Assembly: GCF_003576645.1 (NCBI RefSeq)
Contig: NC_044916.1
Location: forward strand, 4,142,307 to 4,206,306
Length of the DNA stretch: 64,000 nucleotides
Direction of reading: 5' to 3'
Source of the DNA: Ipomoea triloba
Taxonomy: Eukaryota; Streptophyta; Magnoliopsida; Solanales; Convolvulaceae
Both the position numbers and the translations under genes were made by a program. The number at the start of each line of letters is the position of its first letter. The first letter of the stretch is position 1. Below the pieces are notes generated by a model. That model was not told where the DNA came from. It saw nothing but the letters and a program-made list of their open reading frames with translations, and searched no databases. This document shows positions 54,775-64,000 of this stretch, piece after piece.

Positions 54775-54861
54775 CATGGTTGAAAAAATCGTTAGGCGCT
54801 CTGCGCTTAAGACGCCTTGGCGGAGATTAATCGGCGCCTAGGCAAAATTTTCGCAACACTG
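54775..54861. mobile_element. hAT-type MITE, CTAGGCGC family, copy D (87 bp)
   Basis: CATGGTTGAAAAAATCGTTAGG at the left and GCGCCTAGGCAAAATTTTCG then CAACACTG at the right. Flanking 8-mers ATGATAGG and ATGATATG match at 7 of 8. It is a minimal form with little more than the two ends, inserted just behind the transposase fragment. It appears again at 56630-56716 through the assembly duplication. Confidence 0.75.
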
Positions 54862-55167
54862 ATGATATGTATCACTGTGACAATAAAAATAATAAGTGTT
54901 GATAGTTTTAAAAGGGGCCCAAATTAATAATAAGTGATGCTGGCCCCCTTTAAAATTATTTGAAAAAAGGGGCCCAAATTAATATATCGCACAGAATCCC
55001 AATTTTTATTGAAACGGTCCTGTAATCTCAAGCACTCAAAAGCCTTACAATGCTATTCATCAAAGTTTTAAAAAATCAAGATCTCGCATTTAATTTCTTT
55101 TGTTGGAGGATCATTCAACCTTGTGTGTTGAATTTGTTTTAGACTCTAGGTGAGCGATAGATAAAGG

Positions 55168-55561
55168 TGTAACGTTTTCCTGTTATTATTATCATAATTA
55201 TTATAACATTAGGATTAGTTATAATAATATTAAGTAATTGATATGTGGTGCAACACTAATAACCTAATAGCTGGACTCCCATTATGATTAGGAGTCTGGT
55301 TAGGGTTTAGGAGACCTATTGGAATACAACCACAATGATGGCCAGTGGTTATATATAGGGTCACAAGTCCTCTCACAGCTCACACTACATTCCTCATACA
55401 CCATCTAGAGAGAGCTGAGCTCAGTGAGAGACAACAACGCTTACGCGAAACTCTGTTGCAGTCCGGATCATTCAACCTTTGTTGATTAAGAGCTATGGCT
55501 GGAGGTTAGTACGATCCTGTTATCACATATTATGGTTACATGTGATATAATTATTCTAACA
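55168..55561 (+). repeat. Copia-2 5' LTR (first assembled copy)
   Basis: Ends TG...CA. A TATA box TTATATATAG is at about 55349-55358 and a GGATCATTCAACCT word is at 55465-55478. The second assembled copy is 57023-57416. Confidence 0.92.
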
Positions 55562-57022
55562 GTTGGTATCAGATTCCTGTATAATCTCTGCCTGGTTCTA
55601 TTAATTGCATATACGTGATATTTAAATATGTTGTATACATTATACAATTAAGTTACATATTTAATTTTTTTTGCAATTAATGCGGGCTGCTGTAAATATT
55701 TTTTTGTTGAATTATTTTCCGCATAAAGAGTCAATTAAACAAAAGTCAAAATTAAACAAAATCAATTGGAATTTTTTGGTTTTGGCTGCTACGCTGTTTT
55801 GGACTTCTTCACTTAAATTATCCAGTTGAATTTTGTCTAAAGTCAATATTAAAATTATTATTAAATTTTGAACAAATTATTAAGTTTTAAATTTGTTTGA
55901 ATTTTAATTTTAATATNTTTAAGAATGGTAGCTTTCAAAGTCGTAATTCCCAAATCTCAATTATAGTGAAAAATTACCATTTTTAATTAAGATTTAAGAA
56001 TGGTAGCTTTCAAAGTCGTAATTCCCAAATCTCAATTATAGTGAAAAAAAGTTATATGTAATTATGTGTATATAGTTTACACGGCCAAGGAGAAAAGGCC
56101 ACACTGCTCACACTATTTTTTCCAGCCGGCAACACCGCTAGCACAAAATTGACGCAAACAGACAACAGATTCATCAATTCTTCTTCATCATAAGTTTTCT
56201 TACATTCTCTTAATAGGTAATTAAAATTACGTATTATTTTACAATTCATGTTTATTGTTTTATTTACATGACTTAAAATTTTTAATTTTAGAATAATATA
56301 TTCTAGAATTTGTTTCTTGATTAATTATTTATTCATAGAGTGATAGAGGTTCTAAATAAATTCTTATTTTTCCTTACAGTTTTATAATTATGTCTTCTAG
56401 AAAATATTCATATGGATTTGAGAAGCGTAAAAAGAAAATAAAAATTGAGCAACCTCACAAAAGGGAGCGCAACTGTACTCTTGAAAAATTCAATACAAAA
56501 GAAACTCAAATTGATGAACAAAAAAATGATGCCAAGGAAAAATTGTTAGATGCTAATCTTCATATAGAAGATTAAGATGATTGTGAGATTGGAAAATATT
56601 TAAATGATGGTGTGTACAACGATGATAGGCATGGTTGAAAAAATCGTTAGGCGCTCTGCGCTTAAGACGCCTTGGCGGAGATTAATCGGCGCCTAGGCAA
56701 AATTTTCGCAACACTGATGATATGTATCACTGTGACAATAAAAATAATAAGTGTTGATAGTTTTAAAAGGGGCCCAAATTAATAATAAGTGATGCTGGCC
56801 CCCTTTAAAATTATTTGAAAAAAGGGGCCCAAATTAATATATCGCACAGAATCCCAATTTTTATTGAAACGGTCCTGTAATCTCAAGCACTCAAAAGCCT
56901 TACAATGCTATTCATCAAAGTTTTAAAAAATCAAGATCTCGCATTTAATTTCTTTTGTTGGAGGATCATTCAACCTTGTGTGTTGAATTTGTTTTAGACT
57001 CTAGGTGAGCGATAGATAAAGG

Positions 57023-57416
57023 TGTAACGTTTTCCTGTTATTATTATCATAATTATTATAACATTAGGATTAGTTATAATAATATTAAGTAATTGATATG
57101 TGGTGCAACACTAATAACCTAATAGCTGGACTCCCATTATGATTAGGAGTCTGGTTAGGGTTTAGGAGACCTATTGGAATACAACCACAATGATGGCCAG
57201 TGGTTATATATAGGGTCACAAGTCCTCTCACAGCTCACACTACATTCCTCATACACCATCTAGAGAGAGCTGAGCTCAGTGAGAGACAACAACGCTTACG
57301 CGAAACTCTGTTGCAGTCCGGATCATTCAACCTTTGTTGATTAAGAGCTATGGCTGGAGGTTAGTACGATCCTGTTATCACATATTATGGTTACATGTGA
57401 TATAATTATTCTAACA
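57023..57416 (+). repeat. Copia-2 5' LTR (second assembled copy, likely artefact)
   Basis: Identical to 55168-55561 and followed by the same primer-binding site. This copy is the one contiguous (through N 57772) with the coding region. Confidence 0.88.
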
Positions 57417-58842
57417 GTTGGTATCAGATTCCTGTATAATCTCTGCCTGGTTCTATTAATTGCATATACGTGATATTTAAATATGTTGTATACATTATAC
57501 AATTAAGTTACATATTTAATTTTTTTTGCAATTAATGCGGGCTGCTGTAAATATTTTTTTGTTGAATTATTTTCCGCATAAAGAGTCAATTAAACAAAAG
57601 TCAAAATTAAACAAAATCAATTGGAATTTTTTGGTTTTGGCTGCTACGCTGTTTTGGACTTCTTCACTTAAATTATCCAGTTGAATTTTGTCTAAAGTCA
57701 ATATTAAAATTATTATTAAATTTTGAACAAATTATTAAGTTTTAAATTTGTTTGAATTTTAATTTTAATATNACAAATTATTAAGTTTTCAATTTGTTCG
57801 AATTTTAATTTTAATATTGAATTTTTCAGTTAAATTGTATTAAGTGTTACAATTTAATATTTGGTTATGGAGTATGAGTTAATAATGTGCATAATCTGAG
57901 CATGCTATGTATGTCTTTACTGCAATAATTATTTTGACTGTTATAATTATGCCTCTAGAAAAGCATGTTCATTAAGACTGAATTTAGAGCCTTTTAGGTC
58001 TGAATTGTATGCTTATTACGCATGATTTAGTGCCTTTTAGGTGAATTTAGTGCCTATTAAGAATAGATTATGCATATTATTACTCTTTCAGTCAATACTC
58101 CATTCGCGATTCTTGTTAAGGATCTTAAAGCACATAAAGTACATAAAACTCTTCATAGTTTTACCCTATTTAAAGCCTTATCCTTAAGTGATTCTACATT
58201 CTTATAGATCAACCAAACGATTTTACTTTAAATATGAGAACACATGATTTAGGGAAGTTTCTTGGGGAGGAATACTAGTTTTCTGGCCCTGGCTTAAAAC
58301 GCCTTGCTGGCTGAAACCGCTACAATGCCTTCAGTCATATTGCTACTAGTCCCTTTGCGACGCTACTCTGTCTAAGGAGTTGGTTTTTAATGGAGCCTTA
58401 GCACCAACCAACATTCCTGGGAGTATACCTAAGGATTGTCTATCATGTTTGGTTTAATTTGTTTGATTAGGCTTTAAATACCCTTGCTATTGTGATTATG
58501 TTTAGTTTTGGTCGATTAAAGAGTAGCCACAGCATCTTTAATTTACTGAAATTACACAATAAGTATTAATCATATAAAGTTTAGGCAAGAATCTTGTGAT
58601 TAATTCTGCGTAATATGACAAAATTTAGCCCACAGGCAATTTTGTTATATTTGTAGGGTTAATTAGGATGAAATACTAAACTATGATCATAATTTGCCCA
58701 CAGGGATTATGTATCGGCATATAGTTTGGTAGGTTTGTCATTAAGGGTGGAAAAAAAAAAACCCAAATCGTACCCATTCCGTTTCCACCATTCAGTTCGA
58801 TAGATTCATTCTGCGTAAAAATTTAGCCCACAGGCAATTTTT
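57417..58842 (+). other. Copia-2 untranslated leader
   Basis: It begins with the primer-binding site (57419). About 1.4 kb of AT-rich leader includes repeated GCCCACAGG..AATTTTG words (58630, 58697, 58827) and runs of TGAATTTAG(A/T)GCC-(T)TTT(A)GG units (57975-58060). No conserved frame. Confidence 0.7.
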
Positions 58843-61161
58843 ATGGCATACGAGTTTATCTTTTACATAATTTACATTGGTAATATTATGTACTACAGTT
58901 ACTCTCTCTATTATTTGCCTCGAAAATTCCTAACCAAGCTTTCCTTTTTATTCTTCGCAGCAACTCTACCCATTACTCAAACAATAACAATTGATATCCC
59001 TATGCTAGACGATGATAACCACAAAGAGTGGAAAGAGGCTATTCTCCTACATTTAGGATTGTTAGGAGTGGATTACGCTGTTCTCAATGATGAGCCCCCC
59101 GCGGTTACTGCGGCAAGCACTACCACACAAAAAGAACTGTGGGAGCGATGGGAGAGATCCAATCGCATGGGCGTGTACCTCATCAAGTCAAAACTTCCTA
59201 AGGGAATACGGGGTACCGTTGAAGACATTGAGAAAGCTAAGCCTTTGCTTAAAGCCATTGATGATCAATTCGTTGATTCTAATAAATCTTTGGCTAGCAC
59301 ACTCATAATGAAGTTTATCAATCTGCGTCTTTCCACTGTTAAGGGAACACGTAAACACATCATGCAAGTTAGAGAAATTGCAACTCAATTGAAGAAGTTG
59401 GAGATTATTTTACCATATTCTTTTGTGGTGCATTTTGCACTCAATACCCTTCCTCAGGAGTATAGCCCATTTAAGATTTCCTACAATACACATAAAGTGA
59501 ATTGGTCTATCAATGAATTGATAACCATGTGTACTGAAGAGGAAACAAGGCTTCTGACTGAGATTGGGGAAAGTGCTTTTATGGCCACAACAAGGTCCAA
59601 GGGAAAATCTGGAAAGACTAAGGGTTCCACTAACGCAGCTAAGGGAAAATTAACCCCAAAAGTTGACATAAAGAAGATACAAAAGTGTTTCTTCTGTAAA
59701 AAGAAGGGACACATGAAGAAAGATTGTATCAAATATAAGAAGTGGAAATCCCAGCAAGGTACTGTTCCCTCTTCTTTTGTATGTTTCGAATCTAATATGT
59801 CAGAAGTTAATACTTATTCTTGGTGGGTTGACTCTGGTGCAACAATCCACATTGCAAACTCTTTGCAGGACATGACAAACCTGAGAAAGCCGACGGGAAC
59901 TGAGTGTAGCATCTTCTCTAGAAACAAGATTGCGTCACCAGTGGAAGCTGTCGGAGTTTGCAATTTAGTTTTGGATAGTGGTTTTGTTTTGACGTTAGAA
60001 AAGACACTTTATGTTCCTAGCTTCTCAAGGAACTTAATTTCAGTTTCTAGACTTGTACCCTTCGGATTCAGTTTTGAATTTAATACCAATAATTTCAAGT
60101 TATTTCGGAATTCTACTTGTGTTGGTACTGGTACATTGTCTGATAGTCTCTTTCGTCTTAACTTAAAGAATGATTCAGTTTACAATTCTTTACACGTTCA
60201 AAATGGCACCAAACGGTGCAGTATTAACGATAATTCCTCAATGTTATGGCATCGGAGATTAGGTCATATCTCCCTAGAGCGCATTAAAAGGTTGGTAAAG
60301 GATGGAGTACTATCTACTCTAGACTACACTGACTTTGAGACTTGCATTGACTGCATCAAGGGTAAGCAGACAAACAAGTCAAAGAAAGGTGCCAATAAAA
60401 GTTCAACGTTGTTGGAAATTATTCATACTGACATATGTTGTCCTGACATGACGGTGTCCGGTCAGAAATATTTCATCACTTTCATTGATGACTTCTCACG
60501 ATTTTCCTATGTGTATTTACTTAATCATAAACTTGAAGCATTGGATGCCTTTAAATTGTTTAAAGCTGAAGTTGAAAACCAATGTAACAAGAAAATACAG
60601 ATAGTTAGATCTGATAGAGGTGGTGAATATTATGGTAGATATACTGAAAATGGACAAGCACCTGGTCCCTTTGCTAAGTTTCTTCAAGAACATGGGATTG
60701 TTGCCCAATACACCATGCCTGGTTCTCCAGACCAAAATGGTGTAGCTGAAAGAAGAAATAGGACCCTTCTGGATATGGTGCGGAGTATGCTTAGCAATTC
60801 TAAGCTTCCAAAGTCATTGTGGGCTGAAGCACTTAAGACGGCAACGTATATATTAAACCGTGTTCCAACCAAGGCTGTCCCTAAGACACCATTTGAGTTA
60901 TTCAAGGGTTGGAAACCGAGTTTGCAACATATGCGTGTTTGGGGATTCCCGTCTGAGGTGAGGATTTATAACCCACACGAAAAGAANTTCAGGACTTACA
61001 ACAACCCCCTGAACCGGATTTTGAACCAATGGTTGAACCAAATCAGGATTTACAGCAAGATCCAGAACCGATGCAGACTGAGCCAATTCAAGAACTGCTC
61101 CCAGTTCCTGAAGAGGTTGTTGCCCCACAGCCTATGCAAGGTGGTGGAGAACCAACTTTAA
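58843..61161 (+). CDS. Copia-2 Gag-protease-integrase (5' part of polyprotein)
   Basis: The frame is open from 58843; the natural Gag start is probably the Met of IPMLDDDNHKEWKE (about 59003), since the preceding residues are hydrophobic and unlike Gag. Domains in order: UBN2-type Gag (59000-59640), zinc knuckle C-X2-C-X4-H-X4-C (CFFCKKKGHMKKDC, about 59688-59730), protease WWVDSGATIH (59821 on), GAG-pre-integrase WHRRLGHIS (60249) with C..C, then the integrase core with HTDICCPD, FIDDFSR, RSDRGGEY and NGVAERRNR. The frame runs into the N at 60987; residues after HEK are in the wrong frame and belong to the linker seen in the next entry. Pol continues at 61029-62816, and some sequence between integrase and RT is missing. 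Confidence 0.85.
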   Translation: MAYEFIFYIIYIGNIMYYSYSLYYLPRKFLTKLSFLFFAATLPITQTITIDIPMLDDDNHKEWKEAILLHLGLLGVDYAVLNDEPPAVTAASTTTQKELWERWERSNRMGVYLIKSKLPKGIRGTVEDIEKAKPLLKAIDDQFVDSNKSLASTLIMKFINLRLSTVKGTRKHIMQVREIATQLKKLEIILPYSFVVHFALNTLPQEYSPFKISYNTHKVNWSINELITMCTEEETRLLTEIGESAFMATTRSKGKSGKTKGSTNAAKGKLTPKVDIKKIQKCFFCKKKGHMKKDCIKYKKWKSQQGTVPSSFVCFESNMSEVNTYSWWVDSGATIHIANSLQDMTNLRKPTGTECSIFSRNKIASPVEAVGVCNLVLDSGFVLTLEKTLYVPSFSRNLISVSRLVPFGFSFEFNTNNFKLFRNSTCVGTGTLSDSLFRLNLKNDSVYNSLHVQNGTKRCSINDNSSMLWHRRLGHISLERIKRLVKDGVLSTLDYTDFETCIDCIKGKQTNKSKKGANKSSTLLEIIHTDICCPDMTVSGQKYFITFIDDFSRFSYVYLLNHKLEALDAFKLFKAEVENQCNKKIQIVRSDRGGEYYGRYTENGQAPGPFAKFLQEHGIVAQYTMPGSPDQNGVAERRNRTLLDMVRSMLSNSKLPKSLWAEALKTATYILNRVPTKAVPKTPFELFKGWKPSLQHMRVWGFPSEVRIYNPHEKXFRTYNNPLNRILNQWLNQIRIYSKIQNRCRLSQFKNCSQFLKRLLPHSLCKVVENQL

Positions 61162-62816
61162 GACGGTCTACACGGATAAGGCGATCAGCACTTCCTAGCT
61201 ATTATGAAACTTATCTACAAGAATCTGACATAGGAGTCGAAAATGATCCTGAAACATTTTCTCAAGCAACAAATTGTGCACAGTCTGACTTATGGCTTGA
61301 AGCCATGAAGGATGAGTTGAATTCCATGAAGAGCAATGGGGTTTGGGATCTTGTTGAGTTGCCTAATGGGGCCAAGGCCATTGGCTGCAAATGGGTTTTC
61401 AAAACTAAAAGAAACTCATTAGGCAACATTGAGATATACAAGGCCAGACTTGTTGCAAAGGGATTTACACAAAAGGAAGGAATCGATTACAAGGAGACTT
61501 TTTCTCCTGTATCAAAGAAAGATTCATTTCGAGTCATACTGGCTTTAGTTGCACATTTTAATCTTGAGTTGCAACAAATGGATGTGAAAACTGCTTTCCT
61601 TAATGGTGATCTAGAAGAGGAGGTTTATATGAAACAACCTGAAGGTTTCTCTTCTAGGGGTGGTGAGAATTTAGTCTGTAAGCTTAAGAAATCCATATAC
61701 GGTTTAAAACAAGCTTCCCGTCAATGGTATATCAAATTCGATGGGGTAATTTCTTCATTTGGTTTTGTTGAAAATCCCTTAGATCCTTGTATATACCAGA
61801 AGGTGAGTGGGAGTCGAATATGTTTTCTTGTTTTATATGTGGATGACATTTTACTTGCCACCAACGATAAGGGGATGCTTCGTGATGTGAAACAATTTCT
61901 CTCTAAGAACTTTGACATGAAGGATATGGGTGATGCCTCATATGTTATTGGCATCAAAATTCATAAGGATAGGTCCCGGGGCATACTGGGTTTATCTCAA
62001 GAAACCTATATAAGCAAAGTTTTAGAAAGATTTCAGATGAAAAATTGTTCACCAAGCGTTGCTCCCATTGCAAAAGGGGACAAACTTAGTTTGGATCAAT
62101 GTCCGAAAAATGACTTTGAGAAAGAATCCGTGGAGAACATCCCTTATGCTGCAGCGGTTGGGTGTCTTGGATATATTCAAGTCTGTACAAGGCCGGACAT
62201 TGCTTTCGCGGTTGGAATGCTCGGACGTTACCTGCACAATCCGGGATTAGACCACTGGAGAGCTGTGAAGAAGGTTCTAAGGTATCTAAAAGGAACCAAA
62301 GACTACAAGCTTGGGTTTAGAAAGACGGACAATCTAGATGTTGTCGGCTATTCTGATGCTGACTTCGCTGGTTGTGTTGATTCTCGAAAATCAACTTCTG
62401 GGTGCGTTTTTATTATGGCCGGTGGGGCTATCTCATGGAGAAGTGTCAAACAGTCCTTAATAGCCACTTCTACATGTGAAGCCGAGTTCGTTTCCTGTTT
62501 CGAGGCTACTTCTCAAGGTGTTTGGCTAAAGAATTTTATCTCAGGGCTTAGAGTTATGAACTCTATATCAAAGCCATTGAAAGTCTACTGTGACAACTCA
62601 GCTGCAATCTTCCTGGCTAAGAACAACAAAAGTGGGAGTCGAAGTAAGCACATCGACATCAAATTCTTAGCCATTAGGGAGCGTGTCAAGAATAAAGTTG
62701 TAATCATTGAACACATTAGGACTGAGCTGATGTTGGCAGATCCCTTGACTAAAGGCATGCCTCCATTTAAATTCAAGGATCTGGTTCAGAAAATGGGACT
62801 TTCATCTATTTTGTAA
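61029..62816 (+). CDS. Copia-2 reverse transcriptase-RNase H (3' part of polyprotein)
   Basis: 595 codons open from the gap region to the stop at 62816. A Pro/Glu/Gln-rich linker comes first, then the [44 protein letters not shown] and catalytic LYVDDILLA (about 61837-61863). RNase H follows: SDADFAGC, KSTSGCVFIM, STCEAEF and VYCDNSAAI. All catalytic acidic residues I can identify are intact. The apparent separation from the upstream frame is due to the one-base gap at 60987, not a demonstrated mutation. Confidence 0.9.
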   Translation: MVEPNQDLQQDPEPMQTEPIQELLPVPEEVVAPQPMQGGGEPTLRRSTRIRRSALPSYYETYLQESDIGVENDPETFSQATNCAQSDLWLEAMKDELNSMKSNGVWDLVELPNGAKAIGCKWVFKTKRNSLGNIEIYKARLVAKGFTQKEGIDYKETFSPVSKKDSFRVILALVAHFNLELQQMDVKTAFLNGDLEEEVYMKQPEGFSSRGGENLVCKLKKSIYGLKQASRQWYIKFDGVISSFGFVENPLDPCIYQKVSGSRICFLVLYVDDILLATNDKGMLRDVKQFLSKNFDMKDMGDASYVIGIKIHKDRSRGILGLSQETYISKVLERFQMKNCSPSVAPIAKGDKLSLDQCPKNDFEKESVENIPYAAAVGCLGYIQVCTRPDIAFAVGMLGRYLHNPGLDHWRAVKKVLRYLKGTKDYKLGFRKTDNLDVVGYSDADFAGCVDSRKSTSGCVFIMAGGAISWRSVKQSLIATSTCEAEFVSCFEATSQGVWLKNFISGLRVMNSISKPLKVYCDNSAAIFLAKNNKSGSRSKHIDIKFLAIRERVKNKVVIIEHIRTELMLADPLTKGMPPFKFKDLVQKMGLSSIL

Positions 62817-63096
62817 TTTGTATATACATCCAGTTCAATAAAATTCTTTTGCATTCAGACATTTTCTCAATTAAGAGTGTGTACACCTGCATTTGCTTTA
62901 TATTACTGAGAAAATGTACTAAAGTTGGACTTGAAATAAACATAGGGTTTGTTTCATTAAGTTTTGTTTCCTAATTAAGTGCTTAAGGGCAGTTTGCATT
63001 TGATCATAATGGATACTACTTGTATTAATGAGGACATATCACTATGGTCGGTGTTTTTCTGTTCTAGGGCAGGAGTGTTTGCACCAAGTGGGAGAA
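62817..63096 (+). other. Copia-2 region between pol and 3' LTR
   Basis: Non-coding. It ends with the polypurine tract (63086-63096) that primes plus-strand synthesis. Confidence 0.7.
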
Positions 63097-63490
63097 TGTA
63101 ACGTTTTCCTGTTATTATTATCATAATTATTATAACATTAGGATTAGTTATAATAATATTAAGTAATTGATATGTGGTGCAACACTAATAACCTAATAGC
63201 TGGACTCCCATTATGATTAGGAGTCTGGTTAGGGTTTAGGAGACCTATTGGAATACAACCACAATGATGGCCAGTGGTTATATATAGGGTCACAAGTCCT
63301 CTCACAGCTCACACTACATTCCTCATACACCATCTAGAGAGAGCTGAGCTTAGTGAGAGACAACAACGCTTACGCGAAACTCTGTTGCAGTCCGGATCAT
63401 TCAACCTTTGTTGATTAAGAGCTATGGCTGGAGGTTAGTACGATCCTGTTATCACATATTATGGTTACATGTGATATAATTATTCTAACA
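63097..63490 (+). repeat. Copia-2 3' LTR
   Basis: 394 bases; the only difference seen from the 5' LTR is T at 63351. Confidence 0.92.
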
Positions 63491-63495
63491 CAAAG

Positions 63496-63555
63496 GGATC
63501 ATTCAACCTTGTGTGTTGAATTTGTTTTAGACTCTAGGTGAGCGATAGATAAAGG
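63496..63555. repeat. 60-bp direct repeat flanking Copia-2 (right copy)
   Basis: From GGATCATTCAACCTTGTGTG to GATAGATAAAGG, identical to 55108-55167 just left of the 5' LTR. Five bases CAAAG intervene between LTR and repeat on this side. Confidence 0.9.
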
Positions 63556-63899
63556 AACTCTTAACAAATTTGTATGATGTGCTTAGTGATCAAAACACTT
63601 ATTTTGCTAATTCATTGTAATTGTGGTGAAGATATCAATTGAGAATGCATATCCACTTGAACGATAAGATAATAGTGGAGTAGAACGACTACACCACCTT
63701 TGAACCACTATAAATTAAATTTCTTGTATTATTTTAGTTTTACGCACTTTAGTTTATTATCTCTACCACATCGTTTCTTTACTCTATGCTTTTAAGCTAT
63801 ATATCTTGAAAACATTTATTTTCTGTTGTGCAATTTGGTTTGGTTTTTGTTTGTTTGTTTGTTTTTTTTTTATTTGTTTCTGTAGAACAAAGTTTCTTG

Positions 63900-63954
<55 letters not shown>

Positions 63955-64000
63955 TTTTCACTTGAGCTATTATTTATCATAATAATTATTAGATTTGATA
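63556..64000. other. Intergenic DNA with (TA)n
   Basis: No gene is seen. A (TA)n run occupies 63903-63952. Confidence 0.5.

Larger units (their letters stand above)
53935..55022 (+). mobile_element. Decayed hAT element with a transposase N-terminal fragment
   Basis: The left end CAGGGCCGGCTCTCGGCATG, with CAAGGC and AGAGCCCCC just inside, is the style of plant hAT elements encoding TTF-type transposases. The right end GAAACGGTCCTG is its loose inverse, and GGGGCCC words lie near both ends. The flanks TTCTCAAG and (TA)ATCTCAAG are similar but not cleanly adjacent. The transposase body is missing. A 75-bp tandem duplication (54043-54117, 54118-54192) lies near the left end. Confidence 0.6.
54063..57771. 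repeat. Exact 1854-bp direct duplication joined by single Ns (probable assembly error)
   Basis: Bases 54063-55916 and 55918-57771 appear identical and are offset by 1855. The first ends at N 55917 and the second at N 57772. The duplicated block covers most of the hAT relic, MITE D, the whole Copia-2 5' LTR and part of its leader. Sequence after the second N again overlaps the block's end (ACAAATTATTAAGTTTTCAA beside ACAAATTATTAAGTTTTAAA). Confidence 0.9.
55168..63490 (+). mobile_element. Ty1/copia retrotransposon Copia-2 (TNT1-94-like), very young
   Basis: The 394-bp LTRs start TGTAACG and end CTAACA (5' LTR 55168-55561, repeated at 57023-57416; 3' LTR 63097-63490). They differ at one base seen: C at 55422, T at 63351. 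The primer-binding site TGGTATCAGA follows the 5' LTR after GT (55564, 57419), and a purine tract AAGTGGGAGAA precedes the 3' LTR. Gag-Pol order is copia-type. Instead of a 5-bp duplication the element is bracketed by a 60-bp direct repeat (55108-55167 and 63496-63555). The internal part is damaged only by the one-base gap at 60987. Subtracting the duplicated block, the true element would be about 6.5 kb or more. Confidence 0.93.

Noticed and set aside
54063..57771. A real segmental duplication of 1.85 kb
   Set aside because: The copies look identical, each is bounded by a single N, and a third overlap follows. A misjoin is far likelier than a perfect recent duplication.

Overview
The window is nuclear DNA from a flowering plant, almost certainly a eudicot. 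It is AT-rich, has intron-containing genes with GT-AG splice sites, and encodes plant-specific proteins: a chloroplast magnesium chelatase subunit, CLE peptide hormones, an arabinogalactan-protein glycosyltransferase and a GDSL lipase. Two Ty1/copia retrotransposons and many small DNA transposons surround them. I lean towards an asterid (perhaps Convolvulaceae) only from the look of the repeats, so that is a guess.

Gene layout. 6470-8671 (+) is a four-exon Nudix hydrolase of the CoA-diphosphatase type. It converges on 9808-12413 (-), a three-exon CHLI (Mg-chelatase subunit I). 16977-17204 (+) is a CLE peptide precursor, and a second one lies at 35570-35803 (+). 37290-42862 (-) is a twelve-exon GT31 hydroxyproline O-galactosyltransferase (HPGT-like). 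49086-51160 (+) is a five-exon GDSL esterase/lipase, followed by a decayed fragment of a second copy near 52650. All four multi-exon genes reconstruct to full-length proteins in continuous phase. Exons were assigned by eye from homology and splice sites.

Mobile elements. Copia-1 (30566-34971) has identical 135-bp LTRs and a perfect 5-bp target duplication, but its coding region carries two stops and two frameshifts; it lies about 0.6 kb upstream of the second CLE gene. Copia-2 (about 55168-63490) has 394-bp LTRs that differ at one base. It sits beside a decayed hAT element, and its assembly is disturbed by an exact 1854-bp duplication and single-N joins. MITE-like elements with target duplications readable by eye include four Mutator-type elements (9-10 bp), a hAT-type family with CTAGGCGC-rich ends (8 bp), a CACTA-type element (3 bp) and Stowaway-type elements (TA). 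A minus-strand Ty3/gypsy remnant lies at 18.0-21.2 kb, and tRNA-derived SINE-like repeats are scattered.

The most unusual signal is a set of at least eight elements sharing one architecture. Each end is itself a palindrome (for example GGTCCACC-TTGCAA-GGTGGACC, or GAGACCGTCTC), and the interior is a degenerate array of short AT-rich repeats whose unit differs from subfamily to subfamily. One copy (51671-52121) has a perfect 9-bp flanking duplication, which points to a Mutator-like mobilisation system.

The genes do not form one pathway and are ordinary single plant loci. The two N blocks (17613-17764, 39220-39370) and the single Ns (26810, 55917, 57772, 60987) are assembly gaps in homopolymers or repeats.
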